Assembly: GCF_023702065.1 (NCBI RefSeq)
Contig: NZ_QFDM01000002.1
Span: forward strand, 682,001 to 746,000
Length of the DNA: 64,000 nucleotides
Source of the DNA: Methanoculleus oceani
GTDB lineage: Archaea; Halobacteriota; Methanomicrobia; Methanomicrobiales; Methanoculleaceae
Direction: 5' to 3'
Part shown: positions 30,335-39,231 of the stretch, piece by piece
Layout: the number at the start of each line of letters is the position of its first letter
How positions within the stretch are numbered: position 1 is the first letter of the stretch
The notes under the pieces: model-generated
The model's input: the letters and a program-made list of their open reading frames with translations, nothing else
The model's database searches: none
Told to the model about the DNA's origin: nothing
Made by a program: the position numbers and the translations under genes

Positions 30335-31424
30335 TCGTATCACTCATATCTTTGAGGAAGTTCTCGATCACGTCGCGGGTGACGTGAGGCATGCAGACGA
30401 TCCGCATGTGCCCGTTCCGGGTCCTCGAGACCCGCCAGCCGGCAGGCACGCGGTCGCAGGAGAACGTCGCCACGTTGACGTCCGGGGTCACCGCCCGCGG
30501 GTAGCCGAGCGTCTCCATCCCGTCGATCAGCCTTCGAGCGTTCTCCATGCACCCGGCGACCACCGCCCGCATGCCGTCCATCCCCAGGTACTCGAGGACG
30601 GCGACGGCAGCGGCCACCGATGCACCGGGCCGGGTGCCGGCGAGGGTGCATTCCCTCTTCACCGTCAGGTACGGGGTATCGACGTTGAGGCACGAGAAGT
30701 GCTCCGGGTTCCGGACGAGGAGGCAGCCTGCCGGGATGGTGCTCATTCCCATCTTGTGGGGGTCGACGGAGACGGAGGCGACGCCGGGGAGCCGGAAGTC
30801 GAACGGGACCGGCCGGTCGAGGAACGGGACGACCATCCCGCCGAACGCTGCGTCGACGTGAAGGAAGACGTCCCGGTCTTCGGCAACGTCGGAGAGGCTG
30901 GCGATGGGATCGACCACCCCGTACTCCGTCGTCCCGACGACACCGACGATACAGACCGTGTTTTTGTCCACGAGACCGTCGAGCGCCTCCGTGTCCATCC
31001 GGAACTCACTATCAAGCGGAACTGTCCGCGCTTCAAGCCCCAGGATGTCGCAGGCTTTCTGGAACGAGAAGTGGCTCGACGCCGGGACCACGACGTTCGG
31101 GGACTTCACCGGCTTCTGTTTCTTTGCGATCCTGAACGCCTGGATGTTCGACTCGGTTCCCCCGCTTGTTGCGTACCCGCCGGCTTTCGGGAAGTGCATC
31201 AGCGTCCCCAGCCTCTCGACGAGGAGCTCCTCAAGCGCAGCCGTCCCGGGGAAGAGCCCGGGGTCGCCGAGGTTGGTCTCGAGGAACATGGCGTGCGCCC
31301 GTGCCGCGACCGGGTGGGGCGGCGTGCACATCGAACTTAAAATGTTGCGGTAGCCGAGGTCCTCCTGCCGTCTCGACAGGAGGAAGGAGAAAAGGTCTTC
31401 CTCAGGGCATCCAACTTCACGCAT
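30327..31424 (-). CDS. mfnA: L-tyrosine/L-aspartate decarboxylase MfnA
   Basis: A 365-residue PLP enzyme. It makes tyramine for methanofuran and possibly beta-alanine for coenzyme A. Motifs seen are YATSGGTESNIQAFRIAKKQ, HVDAAFGG and the PLP lysine in SVDPHKMGMSTIPAGCLL. I chose ATG 31424 (MREVGCPEEDLF), which overlaps the ppsA stop by eight bases; a start six codons upstream is also open. It sits between ppsA and hpt with overlaps on both sides. Confidence 0.95.
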   Translation of the reverse strand: MREVGCPEEDLFSFLLSRRQEDLGYRNILSSMCTPPHPVAARAHAMFLETNLGDPGLFPGTAALEELLVERLGTLMHFPKAGGYATSGGTESNIQAFRIAKKQKPVKSPNVVVPASSHFSFQKACDILGLEARTVPLDSEFRMDTEALDGLVDKNTVCIVGVVGTTEYGVVDPIASLSDVAEDRDVFLHVDAAFGGMVVPFLDRPVPFDFRLPGVASVSVDPHKMGMSTIPAGCLLVRNPEHFSCLNVDTPYLTVKRECTLAGTRPGASVAAAVAVLEYLGMDGMRAVVAGCMENARRLIDGMETLGYPRAVTPDVNVATFSCDRVPAGWRVSRTRNGHMRIVCMPHVTRDVIENFLKDMSDTNA

Positions 31425-33726
31425 TTCTTCTCGCCGCATCAAGGAGAATCTGCCGCTCTTTCCGCGCTACGGCCTCACGGATGCGGGGGACCGCATCGAT
31501 GTTTGCGGAGACGCTGGTGATCCCGTGCCCGACAAGCCACGCAACCATATCGGGGTCGGAGCCGGCCTGGCCGCAGATGGAGCACTCGACGTCGTGCTCC
31601 CGGCAGGCTTTGATCGCATAGTCGATCAGCCGGAGCACGGCAGGGTGCTTGGGCTGGTACATGTCGGCGACATGCTCGTTGTTCCGGTCGATGGCGAGCG
31701 TGTACTGGATGAGGTCGTTCGTCCCGAACGAGGCGAACCGGATCCCGGCCTTGATGAAGTCTTCGATGAGGATGGCGCTGCTCGGGATCTCGATCATGAC
31801 GCCGAGGGTCGCTGTCTCCACGTCGACTCCCCAGTCCTGCATCATCGCCCGGGCCCTGACGAACTCGTCGGGGTGGTTGACCATGGGGAACATCACGCCG
31901 AGGTTGTCGTAGCCTGCGGCCCAGAGCCTCTTGAAGGCCTCCACCTGCATGCGGAACTGGTCGGGGCTCTGGAGGTCCCGGCGGATGCCGCGCCAGCCGA
32001 GCATCGGGTTGTGCTCGATCGGCTCGTCCTGCCCGCCCTCCATATTCCGGAACTCGTCGGTCGGGGCGTCCAGGGTCCGGACCCAGACGGGCCTCCCCGG
32101 AAACGCGTCGAGAACAGTCTTGATGCCGCCGTAGAGCTCGCCGATGAACTCTTCCTCCTCGCCGTGCTCGATGTACCAGCCGGGGGTCTTCGCGAGGCCG
32201 AGGATGAGGTGCTCGATCCGGAGGAGGCCGACGCCGTCCGCTCCGGTGGCGGCGGCCCGCTGTGCGGCTTCGGGGAGGGAGACGTTCACCTTGACGAGCG
32301 TGCCGGTGATGACCGGGGCGGGTGCTGCCGCCGCCGGTACGGCTGCGGGTGCCGCCGCTGCCGGCGCCTCGACCGCTCCCTCGTAGATGAGGCCTTTCTC
32401 GCCGTCGACGGTGATGATCTGTCCTTCTTTTAGTACCTTCGTTGCTTTCTTGGTCCCGACGACCGCGGGCGTCCCGAGCTCCCGGCTCACGATGGCCGCG
32501 TGGCAGGTCATGCCGCCTTCGTCGGTGACGATGGCGCTGACCCGCCGCATCGCCGGCACCATATCGGGGTTGGTCATCTTGGTGACAAGGATGTCGCCGT
32601 CCTTGACGGCGCTCGTGTCCTTGACGTCCCGGACGATGACGACCCGGCCGCTCGCGACGCCGGGAGAGGCGCCCTGGCCTTCCACCAGCACCACGCCGAG
32701 AACGCCTTTCGCCTTCTCCGCCGGTCCGGCTCCGGCACGGGGGATCTCCGGGCGCCGGATGGTCGTTATGGGCCGCGACTGGAGGATGAAGACATCGTCG
32801 CCGACGATCGCCCACTCGACGTCCTGCGGGATGCCGTAGTGGTCCTCGGCTATCTTGCCGAGCATGGCGAGGCGCGCCACTTCAGCGTCGGAGAGGACCG
32901 GGGCGGTGCGCTGTTTGCCGGAGAGCTCGACGATCTTCGTCCCGTGCTCGCCCTCCGGCACGATCATGATCTCCTTTTCGGCGATCAGGCGGTCGACCAC
33001 CCGCTCGGAGCGCAGGTCAAAGACGTAGTTGTCGGGCGAGACGCTGCCCGAGACGACGGCTTCGCCGAGCCCCCAGGAGCCCTCGACGATTGTCAGGGGC
33101 TCGCCGGTGACGGGGTGGGAGGTGAACATGACGCCGGACTTCTCCGACCGGATGAGTTCCTGAACGACGACGGCGATGTTCACGCTCCGGTCATCGAAGC
33201 CCTGCTTCGCCCGGTAATAGATGGCCCGCGCGCCGTACAGCGAGGCCCAGCACCGCTGGACCGCGTCGAGGAGGGCTTCTTCCCCGAGAATATTGAGAAA
33301 CGTCTCCTGCTGGCCGGCGAAACTGGCATCCGGCAGGTCTTCGGCGGTGGCGCTCGACCGGACGGCGACGACCGTCCCGTCTGCTCCCATCCGGGCGTAT
33401 GCATCGACGACTTCCTCGCGGATCAGGTCGGGCATCTCGACGCTCAGGACGAGGTCCTGCACGTCCCTGGAGACCGATTCCAGCGCTCCGTTGTCATCGA
33501 CATCAAGGCGCTCCAGCCTGCGGAAGAGTGCATCTTCGATCCCGGTCTCAACGAGGAACTTGCGAAATGCCTGGGCAGTCACCACAAACGCCTTCGGCAC
33601 GGGAAGGCCGATGGCCGTCATTTCGCCAAGAGAAGCCCCCTTTCCACCTACGGAGATGATATCTTCCTTCTTTATTTCTTCGAGCCACAGAACGTTGGGC
33701 ATTTCCTTCATGCTCGCACCACACAT
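31417..33726 (-). CDS. ppsA: Phosphoenolpyruvate synthase
   Basis: The 769-residue enzyme converts pyruvate, ATP and water to PEP, AMP and phosphate, the gluconeogenic step. The ATP-binding domain (VGGKGASLGEM, VRSSATAEDLPDASFAGQQET) is followed by the swivelling phosphohistidine domain with GGMTCHAAIVSRELGTPAVVG, an Ala/Pro-rich linker of about 20 residues near 450, and the PEP-binding barrel with GVMIEIPSSA, FGTNDLIQYTLAIDRNN and the catalytic Cys in CSICGQAG. GGTGA lies seven bases before ATG 33726; MKEMPNV (33711) is an alternative. It heads an 8-kb run of overlapping genes and is divergent from serA. Confidence 0.95.
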   Translation of the reverse strand: MCGASMKEMPNVLWLEEIKKEDIISVGGKGASLGEMTAIGLPVPKAFVVTAQAFRKFLVETGIEDALFRRLERLDVDDNGALESVSRDVQDLVLSVEMPDLIREEVVDAYARMGADGTVVAVRSSATAEDLPDASFAGQQETFLNILGEEALLDAVQRCWASLYGARAIYYRAKQGFDDRSVNIAVVVQELIRSEKSGVMFTSHPVTGEPLTIVEGSWGLGEAVVSGSVSPDNYVFDLRSERVVDRLIAEKEIMIVPEGEHGTKIVELSGKQRTAPVLSDAEVARLAMLGKIAEDHYGIPQDVEWAIVGDDVFILQSRPITTIRRPEIPRAGAGPAEKAKGVLGVVLVEGQGASPGVASGRVVIVRDVKDTSAVKDGDILVTKMTNPDMVPAMRRVSAIVTDEGGMTCHAAIVSRELGTPAVVGTKKATKVLKEGQIITVDGEKGLIYEGAVEAPAAAAPAAVPAAAAPAPVITGTLVKVNVSLPEAAQRAAATGADGVGLLRIEHLILGLAKTPGWYIEHGEEEEFIGELYGGIKTVLDAFPGRPVWVRTLDAPTDEFRNMEGGQDEPIEHNPMLGWRGIRRDLQSPDQFRMQVEAFKRLWAAGYDNLGVMFPMVNHPDEFVRARAMMQDWGVDVETATLGVMIEIPSSAILIEDFIKAGIRFASFGTNDLIQYTLAIDRNNEHVADMYQPKHPAVLRLIDYAIKACREHDVECSICGQAGSDPDMVAWLVGHGITSVSANIDAVPRIREAVARKERQILLDAARRNA

Positions 33727-33806
33727 ATACTTCTCACCATTACATAAAAGATTTCGGAGGAAAAAGCATCAATACATATGATGTCGAACTAGATAGGGGT
33801 TGAACT

Positions 33807-35390
33807 GTGAACTATAGAGTGCTGGTCAGCGACCCGCTGGCAGAGGAAGGGATTGACATCCTGAAGGAATTCTGCGATGTGGATGTCAATACCGGGCTAA
33901 CCGAGGATCAACTCGTCGCTATTATCGGAGACTACGATGCCCTGCTGGTGCGCTCGGGAACCGAAGTGACGGCGCGGGTCATCGACGCGGGAACGAAACT
34001 CAAGTTCATCGGCCGTGCCGGTGCCGGGGTCGACAATATCGATACCGAGGCGGCGACGCGCAGGGGCATCGTCGTCGCGAACGCCCCGGAAGGAAACACT
34101 CTCGCGGCCACCGAACACACGATGGCAATGATGCTCTCGCTCGCGCGCAATATCCCCCAGGCAACCGCATCCTTGAAGAAGGGCGAGTGGAAGCGCTCCA
34201 AGTTCATGGGGGTCGAGTTGAACGACAAGGTGCTCGGTATCATGGGATTCGGGCGTATCGGACGTGAGGTGGCGAAGCGTGCACAGGCAATGCAGATGAA
34301 GTGCATCGCCTACGACCCCTTCATCACCAGGGAGCGGGCTGCAAGCCTCGGCGTGGAGATGGTGCCGCTCGACGAGCTCTTCCGGAGGGCCGACGTCATC
34401 ACGGTTCACACGCCGCTGATCAAGGAGACGCGCCATGTGATCAACGATAAGACCATCGCCACCATGAGGGACGGCGTCCGGATGATCAACTGCGCCCGCG
34501 GCGGGATCATCGACGAGAAGGCTCTCGCAGACGCGATTGCAAGCGGCAAGGTCGCCGGTGCGGCGCTCGACGTCTTCGAGAACGAGCCGCCGACGGACTC
34601 CCCGCTTCTCAATCTGGATAGGGTTATCGTCACCCCGCACCTCGGGGCGAGCACGGTCGAGGCGCAGAAGAACGTCGCCGTCTCGGTGGCGAACCAGTGC
34701 ATCAGCGTTCTATCGGGCGGTGCGGCGAAGTACGTGGTGAACGCGCCGATGATTCCCGCGGAGCAGCAGGCGCTGGTCGAGCCCTACGCGATGCTTGCAC
34801 AGAAGATGGGCAGCCTCCTCATCCAGCTCATCGAAGGAAGGCTCGAATCGCTCGAGATCACCTACGGCGGCGAGGCCGCAACGCTGCCGAACACGAAGTT
34901 CGTCACCCGCGTCATCCTGAAAGGCCTGCTCGACCCGATCCTGCAGGTGCCGGTCAACATCGTGAACGCGGAGTTCGTGGCAAAAGAGCGCGGTATCCGG
35001 ATGAGCGAGACGACGACGGAGGAAGCACAGGGATTCCGGAACATCATCAGCATCACCGCGAAGACCGACAAAATGACCGAGTCGGTGAGCGGCAGCGTCT
35101 CCGGCCCGAACCGCGCGCGGATCGTGAGCATCGGCGGCTACATGACCGACCTGACCCCGACCGGCCACGTGGTCATCTCCCGCCACACCGACAAGCCGGG
35201 CGTCATCGGCAAGGCGGCGACGATCCTCGGCCGGGTGAACGTGAACATCGCGGGGATGCAGGTGGGACGCCACAAGCCCGGCGAAGAGGCGCTGATGGTC
35301 CTCACGGTCGACTCCGCCGTGCCGGCCGACGCGATGGAAGAGATCAAGAAGATCGACGGCATCCACACCGCAAAGCACGCCGAGATCTGA
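33807..35390 (+). CDS. serA: D-3-phosphoglycerate dehydrogenase
   Basis: The 527-residue long form of PGDH, first enzyme of serine synthesis. The NAD-binding part has LGIMGFGRIGREVAKRAQAM, INCARGGIIDEKAL and VTPHLGASTVEAQKNVA with the catalytic His. An allosteric substrate-binding domain follows (about 320-450) and a C-terminal ACT domain (HVVISRHTDKPGVIGKAATI) senses serine. It starts with GTG. Serine made here would feed GlyA. Confidence 0.96.
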   Translation: MNYRVLVSDPLAEEGIDILKEFCDVDVNTGLTEDQLVAIIGDYDALLVRSGTEVTARVIDAGTKLKFIGRAGAGVDNIDTEAATRRGIVVANAPEGNTLAATEHTMAMMLSLARNIPQATASLKKGEWKRSKFMGVELNDKVLGIMGFGRIGREVAKRAQAMQMKCIAYDPFITRERAASLGVEMVPLDELFRRADVITVHTPLIKETRHVINDKTIATMRDGVRMINCARGGIIDEKALADAIASGKVAGAALDVFENEPPTDSPLLNLDRVIVTPHLGASTVEAQKNVAVSVANQCISVLSGGAAKYVVNAPMIPAEQQALVEPYAMLAQKMGSLLIQLIEGRLESLEITYGGEAATLPNTKFVTRVILKGLLDPILQVPVNIVNAEFVAKERGIRMSETTTEEAQGFRNIISITAKTDKMTESVSGSVSGPNRARIVSIGGYMTDLTPTGHVVISRHTDKPGVIGKAATILGRVNVNIAGMQVGRHKPGEEALMVLTVDSAVPADAMEEIKKIDGIHTAKHAEI

Positions 35391-35478
35391 TCGGTCGGAT
35401 CACCACCCCCTTTTTGCACCGCGTGCCGGCCCCCGATGCGGCGAAGCCGGGACGGGGCGGTTTTTGGCGCGTGGCAAT

Positions 35479-35488
35479 AATTTTATAC
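35479..35488 (+). promoter_or_regulatory. TATA box of tRNA-Val
   Basis: AATTTTATAC lies 37-46 bases before the tRNA, in an AT-rich patch within GC-rich sequence. Confidence 0.55.
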
Positions 35489-35524
35489 CCGGAGCACCAA
35501 CCTTATTGATCGTCGGGCAGACAC

Positions 35525-35598
35525 GGGCTCGTGGTCTAGCTGGTTATGACGTCGCCTTGACATGGCGGAGGTCCTGAGTTCGAATCTCAGCGAGCCCA
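35525..35598 (+). tRNA. tRNA-Val (GAC)
   Basis: The cloverleaf folds fully: acceptor arms GGGCTCG and CGAGCCC, anticodon stem TCGCC and GGCGG around TTGACAT (anticodon GAC), T arm CTGAGTTCGAATCTCAG and discriminator A. No intron and no encoded CCA. T-rich sequence about ten bases downstream may end transcription. Decayed accessory genes begin right after it, and tRNA ends are common integration sites, but no direct repeat was found. Confidence 0.96.
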
Positions 35599-36107
35599 TC
35601 ACCGTTTTTGAAACGATTGATTTTATAAAATTATCTCTGGAGAGAGATATCTCCCGCATGGGAGGCTAAATCCAGATAGTTCGTGCAGCCGCCGTAGAGA
35701 GGGATGTATTTTCTGAGGCGCTACGCCAGATAGATCCTTTCTTCACAGGCGGTCTGTGCTCACCGTTCAGATGTGTTTTCCCATCGTTTTTATACATCCA
35801 CACCGTGTCCATTGCCCGGGGCCAGAGGAGATGCCGTCCGGACTTCGGGCGATAGACCGGCGGATCGGGGTACGCTCCGGCTCGCGCACAGACGAGGCCG
35901 GAGCCGGCACGCGACTCCGGATGGCCGTTCTTCCCTCACCCTCCGCCGAGCACCTTCACGATCACCGTCACCACCCCGCCGGCCCCGGCGCTGATCGTCG
36001 GAACTCTTCCGCAGAGGGTCAGGTACGAGGCGGGCGTGCTCTCCCTGTACCTCGACTATGCGGATACGCTCGACTGGTTCGACCGGGTTCTGCTCACGAG
36101 GGCCTGA
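35599..36107 (+). pseudogene. Probable decayed MNT-type nucleotidyltransferase
   Basis: About 510 bp precede the hepT-like gene. Only the last 35 codons look like a real coding end (RVRYEAGVLSLYLDYADTLD, then WFDRVLLTRA, stop at 36105-36107), placed one base before the hepT start as in MNT-HepT operons. Further up, in the same frame, a weak echo of the GSRARG nucleotidyltransferase region can be imagined near 35880 but the acidic residues are not kept. A TATA-like TTTTTATAC lies near 35788. The identification rests mainly on position. Confidence 0.4.
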
Positions 36108-36108
36108 A

Positions 36109-36543
36109 ATGGTCAGGGATGAAGGGGTCCTCACTCACCTCCGGGAACTGGACGAGGCAGTTGAAGACCGGGAACGCTAGCGGTCCGTCACCCTTGAAGA
36201 CTTGAGGACCGACCGCGATAAGAGAAATATGGTGTTGCATGCGCTCCTCGTCAGCATTCAGGCATCGATCGATGTCGCCAATCATCTGGTCGCGGCCTGC
36301 AGCCCTCGGCGACCCGAAACCTACCGGGAGAGTTTCACTATTCTCTGTGATGAGGGGCTTATCCCGGAAGACCTCGGGGCCCGGCTCTCAGACCTCGCGG
36401 GTTTTCGGAATGTTCTGGTCCACCTCTACTGCCGGCTGGACCTGGACGAGGTCTACGGGGTGCTCCAGGACGACCTTCCGGTCGTGAACCGGTATCGGGA
36501 TCTGGTTCGGGCGATGCTCCGGGATCGCCTCCTCCCGGAGTGA
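36109..36543 (+). pseudogene. HepT-like (DUF86) toxin gene with in-frame amber codon
   Basis: From ATG 36109 the frame reads MVRDEGVLTHLRELDEAVED, then a TAG at 36178-36180, then continues in the same frame to 36543 with the DUF86/HepT core (HALLVSIQASIDVANHLVAA, GFRNVLVHLYCRLDLDEVY). The conserved R-x4-H-x-Y motif of HepT RNases is seen as RNVLVHLY. HepT toxins are neutralised by AMPylation through the MNT partner, whose gene upstream is degraded. A shorter protein from TTG 36202 could still be made. Read-through or pyrrolysine is unlikely in this lineage but not excluded. Confidence 0.7.
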
Positions 36544-36773
36544 CGGCTGCGGGCTGGAGTGAACCGGGGAGAATCTCCTCGCCTCTTTCACCGGTTCAGT
36601 CCCGAAACCCCTCGGGAACGGGGGAAACCGCCGGCACGGTCCACGGTGTAGTTGGAGGGACTCTGCTTCGGTTTCGCACCGGAACCGGTGCTGCCGGATG
36701 CTGTCGCCGTCATCGAATCTCCCTTCTTTGCGGAAGCATTTATCATCAGTGTCGTCCCTCACCACAGCACGGT

Positions 36774-36797
36774 TCCCCGCCCGTTGGGCGGGGGAAT
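36774..36797. other. Strong GC hairpin in decayed region
   Basis: TTCCCCGCCC and GGGCGGGGGAA arms around GTT. It lies in 36544-36859, a gene-free stretch in which I recognise nothing else. No T run follows on either strand. Confidence 0.4.
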
Positions 36798-36859
36798 TCC
36801 GGGAGGGGAAGAAGAGATGACCACCGCGCAAGTGCTTAAGCCCGGGCAAAAGACGGCCG

Positions 36860-37102
36860 ATGCCCGGGCGGTCGAGACCGGGGCGGATGCGGCTTCTCGG
36901 ATTCCAGCGCGTCCTGCTCGGGCCGGGTGAAAAACGGCAGGTGACGATCGAGGCCGACCCCCGCCTGCTTGCACGGTTCGACGGAGAGATCGGCAGGTGG
37001 CGCATTGCAGAAGGAACACACCGGGTGGCGGTCGGGGGATCTGCCACGGATCTGGTATTGACAGGCGATACCCGGTTATCCGGGAGGGTGTTCGGGAGCT
37101 GA
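36860..37102 (+). pseudogene. GH3 beta-glucosidase C-terminal fragment
   Basis: About 70 codons match the fibronectin-III-like C-terminal domain of glycoside hydrolase family 3: LLGFQRVLLGPGEKRQVTIE, then RLLARFDGEIGRWRIAEGTH, RVAVGGSATDLVLTGD. In intact enzymes this segment follows some 600 residues of catalytic sequence, which are absent. It lies directly upstream of an N-terminal GH3 fragment, so the order is reversed relative to one gene and points to remains of two tandem copies. Confidence 0.75.
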
Positions 37103-37126
37103 CCGATCCCGGCGGGAGAGGATGAT

Positions 37127-37276
37127 ATGGCACAAGAGATTGCAACACCGGAAAGATCGGCGGAAAAAGCCGTCTCGCTCACCCCGATGCAGCGCGCGGA
37201 TGAGCTGCTCCAAAAGATGACCATCGAGGAGAAGGCGATGCAGCTCTCCGCCGCGACGGTCGGCCCGCCGGGGTGA
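37127..37276 (+). pseudogene. GH3 beta-glucosidase N-terminal fragment
   Basis: A 49-codon open frame with the GH3 N-terminal signature (MQRADELLQKMTIEEKAMQL) ends at a stop right after it. A purine-rich GGAGAGG lies before the ATG. It begins 24 bp after the C-terminal fragment of a GH3 protein. Together they are what would remain if a deletion removed the region between the N-terminus of a second copy and everything beyond. Confidence 0.7.
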
Positions 37277-37324
37277 CCGGGAGCCGGGCTCATGAACGGG
37301 AGGGGGGATTCCCCCCTGTCGCCC

Positions 37325-37897
37325 CTACTTCTGCAGCCGCTCCAGGAGCTCGTCCAGCCGTGAGTAGGAGTCCTTCATACCTTCTTCCATACCGGACTGC
37401 ATCATCCCGTCGCGGTCCTCCACCGAGAGGAAGACCGACCGGCCGGTGAACCGTGTCCGGTTGCCGGGCAGTTCGTCGAACTTCCCTTCCTCGAGGATGA
37501 CATGGCCGGACTCCGGGAGCCCCTCGTACTCGAAGGTCTGGATGATCCGCTCGGGGGGCGTCACATCGTGGTTCACCCCGTGGAACCCGTACTCGTTGCC
37601 ATCCTTGTCCATCTGGATATACCGCCAGCTGCCCCCGTTCCGGGAATCGAACGTCTCTATCTTCGTGGTGTAACCCCGCGGGCCGATCCACTGCTTATAG
37701 AGTTCCGGGTCGGTGTGGGCCCGGAAGACGAGTTCTCGCGGAGCGTCGAACTCCCGGACAACGATCAGCTCCTGTTTTCCGGGCTCTGCCGTGATCCGGG
37801 TGGGGTTCCTCTCTTTTAAGGCCTGCTCGCCACTTCTGTGTGATTGCTCTGCCATTCTATCCATCTCCTTTCGCCCCCTCTCACTGACGTCATCCAT
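37325..37897 (-). CDS. SRPBCC/AHSA1-type ligand-binding protein
   Basis: A 190-residue (176 from MAEQ) START-like fold protein of the AHSA1 branch. The core begins [34 protein letters not shown] and continues with [28 protein letters not shown] and a last helix [17 protein letters not shown]. Such proteins form a hydrophobic pocket and have varied roles; in bacteria they often sit with ArsR regulators, which is not the case here. Several ATG codons near the start leave the first 15 residues uncertain. Confidence 0.85.
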   Translation of the reverse strand: MDDVSERGRKEMDRMAEQSHRSGEQALKERNPTRITAEPGKQELIVVREFDAPRELVFRAHTDPELYKQWIGPRGYTTKIETFDSRNGGSWRYIQMDKDGNEYGFHGVNHDVTPPERIIQTFEYEGLPESGHVILEEGKFDELPGNRTRFTGRSVFLSVEDRDGMMQSGMEEGMKDSYSRLDELLERLQK

Positions 37898-38023
37898 GTT
37901 ATAGGTTATCGGCCGTGCTGCAGAACCGCCGCAGGAACGCTTCAGCAGGAAAACGGCGGCATAATTCCGGCAGAAATCACACGATGAACTCCAAATTGAT
38001 GGGATATCCCGGATGCAATTCGC

Positions 38024-38033
38024 ATATTATAAG
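38024..38033 (+). promoter_or_regulatory. TATA box of siroheme protein gene
   Basis: ATATTATAAG lies 41-50 bases before ATG 38074. A short overlapping frame from ATG 38042 precedes the gene. Confidence 0.5.
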
Positions 38034-38073
38034 AGGGAACAATGACCATTTCAAATAAAAGCGGGTTAACATC

Positions 38074-38733
38074 ATGGCAAAGGCAAACATTCCTGCAAAG
38101 GGAGCGATCGTTCAGAGAGACCTTGAGACGTTCTCAATCTCGCCCCACATCCCCGGGGGCTTCGCCGATCCGGCGCTTCTACGGAAGATCGCGGACGTGG
38201 CGGAGAAGTACGGCGCCAAATACCTGAAGCTCACCGGAGCCCAGAGAATCGCCATCATCGGCGTCCGTGAAGAGGACCTTGATGCGGCATGGGCCGAGTT
38301 CACCGACAGTTCCAAGGCCATCGGCCTGACCATACGGAGCATCCAGATGTGCCCCGGCACCCGGGCCTGCAAACGTGCCAAACAGGACAGCCCGGGACTG
38401 GGATTTGCCCTTGATGCGGAGTTCTACGGCAAACCGGCGCCCGCCAAGTTCAAGATGGGCGTCTCAGGCTGCCCCAACTGCTGCAGCGATGCCTGGTTAA
38501 AAGACCTCGGGTTCTTCGGCACCGATGACGGGTTCAAGGCGGTCGTCGGCGGCAAGGGCGGTGGGACGGCAAAGGTGGGCCGGGAACTCGCCGATGGCCT
38601 GACCGCGGATCAGGCTGTGGCGCTGGCGCGGAAGGTGATCGCGTTCTACCGGGAGAACGGGCAGGCGCCCGAACGCCTGGGAGCAACGATCGAGCGGGTC
38701 GGCTTCGATAAGTTTAAAGAAGCGGTGTTGTGA
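38074..38733 (+). CDS. Small siroheme sulfite/nitrite reductase-like protein
   Basis: A 219-residue protein with one ferredoxin-like half and the siroheme/4Fe-4S half of the nitrite-sulfite reductase family. The cluster motif is complete: C-PGTRA-C (Cx5C) in IQMCPGTRACKRAKQD and C-PNC-C (Cx3C) in GVSGCPNCCSD. It is less than half the size of assimilatory enzymes, in line with the small Dsr-like proteins known from methanogens. Sulfite or nitrite reduction or a role in siroheme or F430 chemistry are options; none is proven. It stands alone behind its own promoter. Confidence 0.85.
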   Translation: MAKANIPAKGAIVQRDLETFSISPHIPGGFADPALLRKIADVAEKYGAKYLKLTGAQRIAIIGVREEDLDAAWAEFTDSSKAIGLTIRSIQMCPGTRACKRAKQDSPGLGFALDAEFYGKPAPAKFKMGVSGCPNCCSDAWLKDLGFFGTDDGFKAVVGGKGGGTAKVGRELADGLTADQAVALARKVIAFYRENGQAPERLGATIERVGFDKFKEAVL

Positions 38734-38937
38734 GAGGGCGGTGCTCAAACTCCCGCCCTTCAGGCGGCTGCATCCCCCACCTCCCCTGTCTTTTTTGCAC
38801 CCGCGACTGCCCCCTCTGGCCCGGGAAGAGCTCTCGCCGGTCCGTTCCTGTCCCTCAGAGCGGCATCGCCCGACGACCGACCCGGTTTCGCCGTGCTGCC
38901 CGAACATTGCGGGGGTCCGGGATCGTTGCTAGCCACA

Positions 38938-38984
38938 AATTGTATTTAAATTCACTAAATATTTAAATATTTAAAAAATATACG
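38938..38984 (+). promoter_or_regulatory. AT-rich promoter of the VapBC-type pair
   Basis: A run of overlapping ATTTAAATA-like elements just before ATG 38992 contrasts with the GC-rich surroundings. Repeated half-sites could serve binding of the antitoxin to its own promoter. The stretch 38734-38937 holds no gene; a C-rich sequence with TTTTTT near 38790 may end the siroheme gene transcript. Confidence 0.5.
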
Positions 38985-38991
38985 TAGAAAC

Positions 38992-39231
38992 ATGGGCACG
39001 ATCACGTTGAGCATCGACGACCGGACAGAGGAAGACTTCCGGAGACTGGTCGAGAAGATCCTCGGGAGGCGAAAAGGAGCCCTCGGCGAAGCGGCGACCG
39101 AGGCGATGAGGATCTGGATCCGCGAAAAGACGCAGGAGGAGATCGCACGGGACGCTCTTGAGTTGACCGGGAAGGCATACCACTTCGGAGCAAGGAGGTA
39201 TACGTCGAGGAAGGACCTGTATGATCGGTAA
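38992..39231 (+). CDS. Antitoxin of a VapBC-type pair
   Basis: A 79-residue protein. The start MGTITLSIDDRTEEDFRRLV has the beta-strand and helix spacing of ribbon-helix-helix antitoxins, which dimerise to bind DNA. The C-terminal ALELTGKAYHFGARRYTSRK would wrap the toxin. It overlaps the PIN-domain gene by 11 bp, the usual toxin-antitoxin arrangement, which is the main support. Confidence 0.75.
   Translation: MGTITLSIDDRTEEDFRRLVEKILGRRKGALGEAATEAMRIWIREKTQEEIARDALELTGKAYHFGARRYTSRKDLYDR

Noticed and set aside
36178-36180. TAG in hepT as pyrrolysine codon
   Set aside because: No pyl genes are in the window, the gene is not a methylamine methyltransferase, and the partner gene is decayed; pseudogene is simpler.
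35525-37300. Integrated element using the tRNA-Val gene
   Set aside because: Accessory genes follow the tRNA, but I found no integrase and no repeat of the tRNA 3' end further on.
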